Positions 57,036 through 64,000 of a stretch of DNA of 64,000 nt are shown one piece after another. The notes below the pieces were generated by a model. That model saw only the letters and a program-made list of their open reading frames with translations, did no database searches and was not told the origin of the DNA. The stretch spans positions 119,074,043 to 119,138,042 of the forward strand of contig CAXKWD010000004.1 of NCBI GenBank assembly GCA_964059195.1, given 5' to 3'. Made by a program: the position numbers and the translations under genes. The first letter of the stretch is position 1, and each line of letters starts with the position of its first letter. The DNA comes from Ectobius pallidus (lineage: Eukaryota > Arthropoda > Insecta > Blattodea > Ectobiidae).

Positions 57036-57487
57036 ATTAAGGGAAAGGCAAGATGGAACTTTGTGCCCCATTCTGCTCCCCTTTCCACTCGCCTGGCTGC
57101 TTCCCGCGTGCCGCCTGCTGTCCCACTTTCCCACAACTCATGCCATCATGACTGTAGGCTCTGCTCAACGCCTGTAATGCAGAATTGCAATTGGCATGTC
57201 ACCTAATATTTCACAATAAAAAAAAAAACCTTGCACCTCCACATAATATTTCACAATTATAAAAAATACCCTTGCACCATACATAATATTTCACAATTAT
57301 AAAAAACGCCGCATTATAACATAATATATGGCTTAATTGATGCAAGAAAATTCCCTTGCACCAACACTACTCTTTTCATAACTAACAAAATAGGCCTATT
57401 TCAAAATTATAAAAACCGATTCTTGCGTTAAAACTCATGAAATCCCCCCTATCATAACTCAAATATAAGAAAGCTTCCTTCAGTGCT

Positions 57488-57660
57488 CAACGTTCATTCG
57501 TAGCGTAATGGTTAAGACTCCTAGCTATAATGCTAGGGGTCGTGAGTTAAAATCCCGGTTGATCCAAAATTTACTGTTAGGAATAGGTCTCAAATTGGTA
57601 GGTAGGGTGAAGAGGAGGTGAGAGGAAAGAGACGGGAAAGGAAGAGAAGAAGAGAATAAA
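57488..57660 (+). repeat. tRNA-derived SINE, copy 3
   Basis: The plus-strand head has GTAGCGTAATGGTTAAGAC and GTCGTGAGTTAAAATCCC (altered B box), then GATCCAAAATTTACTGTTAG and GGTAGGTAGGG. It is inverted relative to copy 2, about 500 bp away. Confidence 0.7.
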
Positions 57661-58347
57661 GAAATAAATTATTTTTTCTGTTTCATCAGTTGCTTAAGAA
57701 ATGGCGCTACTGTCGCTGCTAGTAGTTCAAATGCCACCGCTTTCAGAGGGAGTTAGAGAGTTGGAGTGGGGGACTCGCATGGGGCGTAAAGTTCTATTTT
57801 CCCAAGGGAAAATTCATCTATTTAAGTTTAAAGAGCATTATAGTACATGAGAAATAACCGTTCTGGTGCGAGGGTCATTTTCGGAATTTATATATAGGCT
57901 ATATATATATATATTGTGTATTTTTGGCGAAAAACCGATATATGCCACATGCAGCCTCCCCTTCCACTCACCGCTGAGCATAGCTATGATGATGGCTGCT
58001 ACTCCTAGCCGCACGAATCCCAGCAACCATGCATCAAGGCCGGCCGGCAGCTGCTCATTGCCGGTAATGCAGCTCACTGTGTTATACTGCGTTATTATGC
58101 AAACATAATATTTCACAATTGTAAATATATACCATATATATATAGGCGAAAGAGTAGAACAGGCCGTCCACACATCTCCCTTCCACGCAATACCTGCCTG
58201 GCCACTTCCCCTATCTCGCCGGCCGCTTCTAGCATGTCTCCTAGCCACCTGCCGGCCGCTGCTCAACGCCGGTAATAATATTTCATAATAAGAAAAATAC
58301 CCTTGAACCAAACATATTTTACAATTATAAAAAACGCTGTATAGCCT

Positions 58348-59617
58348 ATATGGGTTATTCTCCAGAAAAGGGCAGATTCATGTCACAGTTGATTTTCTGG
58401 TGTAAAATAAGTATTTATGGATTATGAATTATTATGATAAGTTAGATTGAAATAAGGTCTATTTGATCCCATATTCCACTTTTTAAACAAAAGTTACAAT
58501 TTTCTGCATTTTAGGGCAAAGTATGTGAGATCTCACCTCCGTGTCATGTCCCAATGTCTGACTTGTCATTTTCATTCTTTCATAATTCAACAGGCTTTAA
58601 TTTTTATTCCATTTTAGTGTTGTAACAAGAACAAACAGCTCAAAAAATAAGTCATTAATAACTGAAAAGAAAATATATCATTTTGTAAAAACAATTTTTT
58701 GCACTAAACGTGCTTGTCCCAGAGTGAGTCCTCACCTCCGTGAAACAATATAAAAGTTCAATTATTTCCACAGATATGGCACTGTAGTCTTTCTATTTTC
58801 CTTGGACTCCAACTTTTGGCAGTTTTCTTATCGTTTATATAAAGCCAAGCTGTTAATGTGCTTTTAAGTATTTTTTGTTTGTGTAAAAGGGCTAAATGCA
58901 GAGTTGGTAATTGGACTTCCTCACCTCCGTTACCTACACCCAACGGTAAAGTTGTATGTTTTTATATTTACTTTTGCTATAAATTATAATAATAAGGAAT
59001 GCAAAGTTAAACTCTAGAACTGAGATTTTCTAACCTCAAATGTTCCCAAGCTGTTTGACAAATTAGAGAAAAATCTCACCTCCGTTACCCTCACCTCCGT
59101 TACTGTTACTCTCGAGTCCTATCCATGGAGGTGTAATTAATGTTGTAATTGATGACATATTTAACTGTCTGCATTTTTTATTTTTGTTTAAAGAAGATAC
59201 TGGTATAGTCTAATAGTTTATGACAATATATCATGTTTTGATTTAAAGTTTTGATTTTAAGGTGATAATCTATTTTAACATAGATAAAAATAAGTAAAAA
59301 GTCGTGTGTTAAACCATTTGTATGGTAATAAATATTGTTCTCTTTCATGATAACATTTATACAGTAAATTAATTCTAATTCTCACATAACTTCTATATAA
59401 TTACTATTTCTTACTATTTTCTCACCTCCATGAATGCGCCATTTTCTAACCTTGTTAATTTAATGCAAAATACCACTTGGTAAGTAGGGCAAGTACCTCA
59501 GTAGTACTCTGCAGAAAGAAATATTACATAAAAAAAATTACATGGTCCAAAATAAAAAATAATTTAAAAAAAAATTCTAACATTGAAATCTGCCCTTTTC
59601 TGGAGAATGACCCATAT
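58348..59617. mobile_element. 1.27 kb TIR element with repeated CTCACCTCCGT motif
   Basis: ATATGGGTTATTCTCCAGAA (continuing AAGGGCAGATT) at 58348 is inverted at 59587-59617 with one or two differences. Inside, CTCACCTCCGT occurs at 58532, 58731, 58920, 59075 and 59090, with a variant at 59421, all in the same orientation. No coding capacity is present, and no clear target duplication was found. Confidence 0.75.
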
Positions 59618-59680
59618 GCCAACAGAACATTTCACAATTATAAAAAACAAAATAAATATTTCGTAATAAAAAAGACCATT

Positions 59681-62600
59681 CAGCCATTCCATTGTTACGG
59701 TCCAGACATTTACACACTTTTGGAGTCCTCATACTCATTGTTAAGATAAATTTTCAAAAAGGTTAATAATATGTATGAATTGCCTTCAAATAGTACTTCA
59801 CCCCTGATGTATTTTTAATCCCATCTCAACATTAATCATTCAAGAAATTTATAAAAAGTACCCTGTTACGGTTCAGACTCACACGGAAGGTTACCCATGT
59901 CATTTTTGTAAAGATATGTAAAACTCTGTGAGTTGTCACAACTTTATGGTGAATCATATTTTTTTCCTTCTTTATAAATGTTCAAGGATAATTATGCACT
60001 ATTGATCAGCCTCAAATTTTCAATAATTAACACACAGTGAATTTTCAAAATATGTTACGGTCCAGACACATGCTGTTACGGTTCAGACACTGTGTAAAAT
60101 CACACAAGTGAGAATTACTTAACAAATTAAGAGAATAGAAAATTTACACATGTTTTGCAAAATCTAGGATCCATGAGCACTTAACTAGTCAAAATAAGTA
60201 ATTTAACATAAACTTAGGCCCTTTCATAGGGTTTATAAAACTGTTGTCACAAAGAAATGGTGAATGCTTATGAGGATGACTCATTATGTCTATTAAAAAC
60301 AAATTATCCACTATTATGAGTGACAGTAGGTAGTTTGACCACACAAACGACTGAAGCATGTACTAGGCCTACAAAGATGACCTTTTTCTTGAGACCATAT
60401 CCATGTCGATGTACTACTGGAATTAGTATAGTTGATTCTGTAATCATCGCTAATAGTGTTAAGTAGGCCTACCTCAGCCTAGTATGTATTTCAGCTTGAC
60501 AAGGACAAAATCACAAAATTTAATTTACTCTGATGATTAAGGAAGGGTGATAATAAATTATCATGGTGAAGCACCTGAACTTGTCTGACCAACTAGTAAT
60601 TTATTTCTGGTTGGCGTAACCTGAAAGTAATCAGCGCTCTGTAGGTTGGGACTACAAAGAATACCAGACTACCTTTTCTCTGGTTTTGACTTCACATGCC
60701 GGCACCCATAGTATTCTTACTACTGACATTACTTTTTTTGCACATTATAAAACTGCTCAGGTGTATCCAAAAAATATTTTTGGCTCTTTGCTGGTATCCG
60801 AACATTATGCTTTGACTTCTAACTCCATCCACTGCCACTCTCCCATAGAGTGGTGCCTAAATATTACATTCAATATTTAGAGAAACTTGTTTCCAAAGAA
60901 TAGGAGATTGAAAAAGGTAAAAAAAAAAATTCATTAATTGTGCTGCTGAACCATTAGAACATATTTTTATATTAACTACGTTAGTAGGCCTACATTAGCA
61001 AATTCTGCTTTCATTTCTCATATGATTGTCTTCAGAAATGTCCAGACAGCAAATTATAGCTGAAAAAATATTTTTATTGCATAACTATTACTCAGTGGAG
61101 GAGTTCCTGTCTGAACATTGAGTTTTTACGCATTTACATGAATAAGTAGACGAGCCAGGCAACAGCTGTGAACAGTGTTGCTTGTTGATGGGCCCAATGA
61201 GCTGACTGAATTAATTCATCCTGTGCAATGAGTGAGTAATTCTCAGCAAAATGTATCTGTAATACATTATACAAGTTCATTCATTTCCACTTTAGTTTTG
61301 TTCCTTTTCAAAATAGGATGACTGCCTATGCGTCTCTTAACGTTCGGTAATGGAGTTGATAATTAATTTTAAAACCAGTTCTTTCACTGAAACATTTTTT
61401 CCAAAATCCAGTTTATCACAGTCTGTCTTTTAAGCTCATCTTTAATCTAGAAATTGTTCAAATTAATGGGTAATTTAAAACTTGGGTCAACACTGGGTAT
61501 TTGTCCTCATTTTTGGTGTCTGGACCGTAACGCTCATTAAATGGAAATAAATTAATATGCAAAAATTTTAATAAGTGATATGAGTTACATAACCCTTCTT
61601 GTTAGAAAATATTAAATACTAGCATGTGCCCGCGGCTTCGCCCGCGATAAAAAAAGAGCATAAAGTTAGAGCATAATAGTTAAATCATTATATTTATTAA
61701 CACCTAAATCACGTGGAGTGTATTCCACGATTAGGTAGCGTCCCCTGGTAGGAAAAGCGACCTCAGGTTCCAGTTCCTTGGCTCAGAAAACCCCTGTATA
61801 GTGAGTTTCGTTCAAATCGAACAATGTTTGACCATAATTAAGCCTATGTTGATATCCTTCTTCCGTGTAGGTTGAAAATTTCATATATCTGCGGGCCTTG
61901 ACACTCTAAACAAATGAATCGTCCACGATGAACTTACAAATTCAAGCGATCGCAATGCTTTTATTTCCAAGGTAGGCTATGAGGTATGATGACAAAAATA
62001 GCCAAAGCCAGCTGTAATTGATTTAACATTGAAATATATTACTGAAACTGATCCTTCGAAATCGCAAAAAATACACGTTTTCTGCCCGCTTTTCACTCAT
62101 AACTCTCGAAGGAAAGCTAAAATAAAAATTCCGGCTTCGAGGTGCACTTTCCGACCCTTTAGTCCATCTATGTTTAAAATTTCAGATCTCTGCGTTCAGT
62201 AGATTTCGCTGGGCATCGCGGACAGACAGAAGGACAGACGGAGGACAGACACTTCCTTTTATTAATATAGATTACTATTGTACAAATTATTGTTAACATA
62301 TAAAATAAACTTTTTCACTTTTTTTGTTACGGTTCAGACAAATGCATAGTACCTCGTAAATACAAGTAACAAAATTTATAGTTAACTCTTGGTAGTAAAT
62401 AATAATACTTCATAAGACTAGTAATAGGCTATACTGAACAACAACTTTTGGAGAGAAATAATCAGCTGATTCTCCAGGCTGTCAACAATAGGGATTAAAT
62501 ACGAACTGTTACTTTTTCAAGAAATTGGTTGCTTTCGTTATGTTCAAATTTAACAATCAATAACAAAATGATACTTGCAGATCATAAAAAATGAGTACCC

Positions 62601-62705
62601 ACATTTAAAAATATAAGCTTTTAGCTTTCATTTGACATACAACATGTCTACCTTACTGAAAAATACAAATATGGCAAAACAGGCTCACTTTTCATGGAAT
62701 GGCTG
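59681..62705. mobile_element. 3.0 kb element with TIR CAGCCATTCCAT and repeated GTTACGGTYCAGACA
   Basis: The ends CAGCCATTCCAT and ATGGAATGGCTG are inverted, and CATT flanks both sides (59677-59680, 62706-62709). GTTACGGTYCAGACA occurs at 59694, 59865, 60054, 60075 and 62326 and inverted at 61517. No transposase was found. An RTE-like fragment (61619-62275) is inserted inside. Confidence 0.75.
61619..62275 (+). mobile_element. RTE-like 3' fragment or SINE
   Basis: It starts GCCCGCGGCTTCGCCCGCG and ends with repeated GACAGACAGA followed by CTTTTATTAATATAGATT. This start/end combination is well known from insect RTE-type retroelement tails. There is no ORF. Confidence 0.65.
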
Positions 62706-63337
62706 CATTGCACCATACATAATATTTTCCAATTATAAAAAAACACCGTATTATAACTTAAAATATGGCTTAATTGATGCAGGTTAATTCCCTTGCACCA
62801 ACACTGCTCTTTTCGTAACTAAAAAAAATATCTCAAAATTATAAAAACCGCTAGATGTCTCCCTCACCTGGAACCCCTACTTTCCAGGCGGGTTGGAGTG
62901 GGGGACTCGTGCACGGCCTGTTTTATTTTTTTCTTTATATATATATATGCCTACCGTATATGTATATTTCATACTAAAAAAGACCCTTGCACCAAACACA
63001 ATATTTCACAATTTATTATAAAACAAAATATTTTGTTATAAAAATGACCCTTGTACCAAACATAATATTTCACTATTATAAAAAACTCCATATTGTAATA
63101 TAAAATAAGACTTAATTGATGCAGGAAAATTTATAGCTAGCAAAATATTTCAAAATTATAAAAAACTATCCTTGCGGTAAAACTCTTCTCATGTATTAAA
63201 TGTAGATGTAGATGTAGATATCTTGTCCTGTAGATCCTGTGTTGAGCGGGGCTCAAGGATATAGAACACGTCAGCTCAAAAAATACATGCATGTTATAAC
63301 AATAATATAGGCCTACAGAAACTGCAAGCTGCCAAAT

Positions 63338-63990
63338 TTATCCAAGCTGGAAATATTCCTCCAAAGTGTAGAAGGTGTGAGTTATTAAAAATTCCTTGAC
63401 AGCTGTTTTGAAAGGTTTGCTCTTTCTTTGAATACATAATAATTTAATGTTGTTTGGAAGCTTGTTATATATCTGTACTGCAGAATAATAAGCACCCTTC
63501 TGAAAGAGTTTTAACGAGTTATTTGGTCTGTGTAGATCATTCATGTTTCTGGTAACTTAGTACGTCCATGTACACTAAAATTAGTTTGAAATTTATCAAT
63601 ATTATTCACTACATAACACATAACAGAGTATATATATTCCCCTGTAAGAGTGAGGACTTTTAATTTTTCAAATAGCGGTTTACAAGATTCCCTTTTTTTC
63701 TTTCCACATATTATTCTTATTGCCCGCTTTTGTAATGTAAATATTTTCTCCCTATGGGAAGAGTTGCCCCAGAATATGATCCCGTACCTCATTACCGAGT
63801 GAAAATATGCAAAATATACCATAAGTAATGCATCCTGTTTTAATATATTATTCAAAATTCTTAAAGCAAAGCACGCTGAACTCAGTTTTGGACTTATCAT
63901 TTCTATGTGTGTCTTCCAGTCAAGATTTTGGTCAATTTGCAGTCCTAAAAATTTTACATTGCTAATTTCTTGTATGATTTGTGTTCCATA
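63338..63990 (-). mobile_element. LINE C-terminal coding region, running off the window
   Basis: The minus-strand frames read LNYGTQIIQEISNVKFLGLQ (window end), MISPKLSSACFALRILNNIL, MRYGIIFWGNSSHREKIFTL, QKRAIRIICGKKKRESCKPL and then YYSAVQIYNKLPNNIKLL, FYTLEEYF. One frameshift or stop lies around 63541. It is a CR1/Jockey-like LINE end. A GTAGAT-rich tract at about 63200-63220 may be its tail. Confidence 0.85.
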
Positions 63991-64000
63991 ATTAATTTCA

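Larger units (their letters stand above)
57200..63190. repeat. Repeat field built from CATAATATTTCACAATTATA units, with later insertions
   Basis: The phrase CCTTGCACCAxACATAATAT then TTCACAATTATAAAAAA recurs at 57195-57310, 58090-58130, 58270-58335, 59620-59680, 62700-62750 and 62985-63175. It is linked to ATATGGCTTAATTGATGCA and, at 57050-57190, 57950-58090 and 58140-58270, to a GC-rich module (GCCGGCCGCTGCTCA...CGGTAAT). It appears to be a complex tandem family split by the elements at 58348-59617 and 59681-62705. Confidence 0.65.

Noticed and set aside
57838..58311. 157-codon minus-strand ORF
   Set aside because: It spans two modules of the repeat field and contains TATA microsatellite-derived residues.

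Overview
This 64 kb window looks like a large, repeat-rich insect genome. It is AT-rich, has a gene with introns of about 6-10 kb, and is packed with decayed transposons. A cockroach or other hemimetabolous insect is plausible from the style of the LINE and SINE remnants and the frequent 'aggccta' words, but the species cannot be fixed from the sequence alone. No prokaryotic genes, CRISPR arrays or rRNA genes were seen.

One complete host gene spans most of the window. It is a seven-exon glycerophosphodiester phosphodiesterase of the GDPD1/GDPD3 type on the minus strand. The start codon is at 55655 and the stop at 14228, and all splice phases agree, giving a 337-residue protein. About 600 bp upstream and pointing the other way is the first coding exon (56275-56487) of a second host gene, possibly TRMT2A-like. 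The pair probably shares a bidirectional promoter.

Almost everything else is transposon-derived and sits in GDPD introns, downstream of GDPD, or in the first intron of the plus-strand gene. From left to right: a LINE (3.9-5.1 kb); nested MITEs (8.8-9.5 kb); Penelope-like fragments with a GIY-YIG domain (9.8-11.9 kb); an element with TIR ATTGTGGCATCC (14.5-15.4 kb); tRNA-derived SINEs; a palindromic mariner derivative (18.6-19.3 kb); a 1.2 kb TIR element (20.3-21.5 kb); copies of a composite repeat with a tRNA-like head and repeated internal units (21.9-29.4 kb, one inside a LINE); a tandem array of tRNA-like units (28.4-29.3 kb); a TIR element with a split THAP fragment (29.5-30.6 kb); a hAT element (34.1-35.8 kb); a 5.1 kb DNA transposon (36.2-41.3 kb) holding a second transposon with long TIRs and a decayed XPG/FEN-like nuclease gene; a THAP-domain remnant (44.7 kb); hAT and Tigger-like MITEs; another hAT (50.8-51.9 kb); LINE pieces; a calreticulin retropseudogene split by a palindrome (54.0-54.9 kb); and a repeat field (57-63 kb) with two motif-rich insertions.

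The best candidate for an undescribed system is the nested pair at 36.2-41.3 kb. The outer element has CACTGG-type termini, a TTA target duplication and a conserved Cys-rich protein of unknown function. The inner one has about 460 bp TIRs flanked by TA and a protein with FEN/XPG-like motifs. Part of the inner element's TIR is also found in the element at 14.5 kb.
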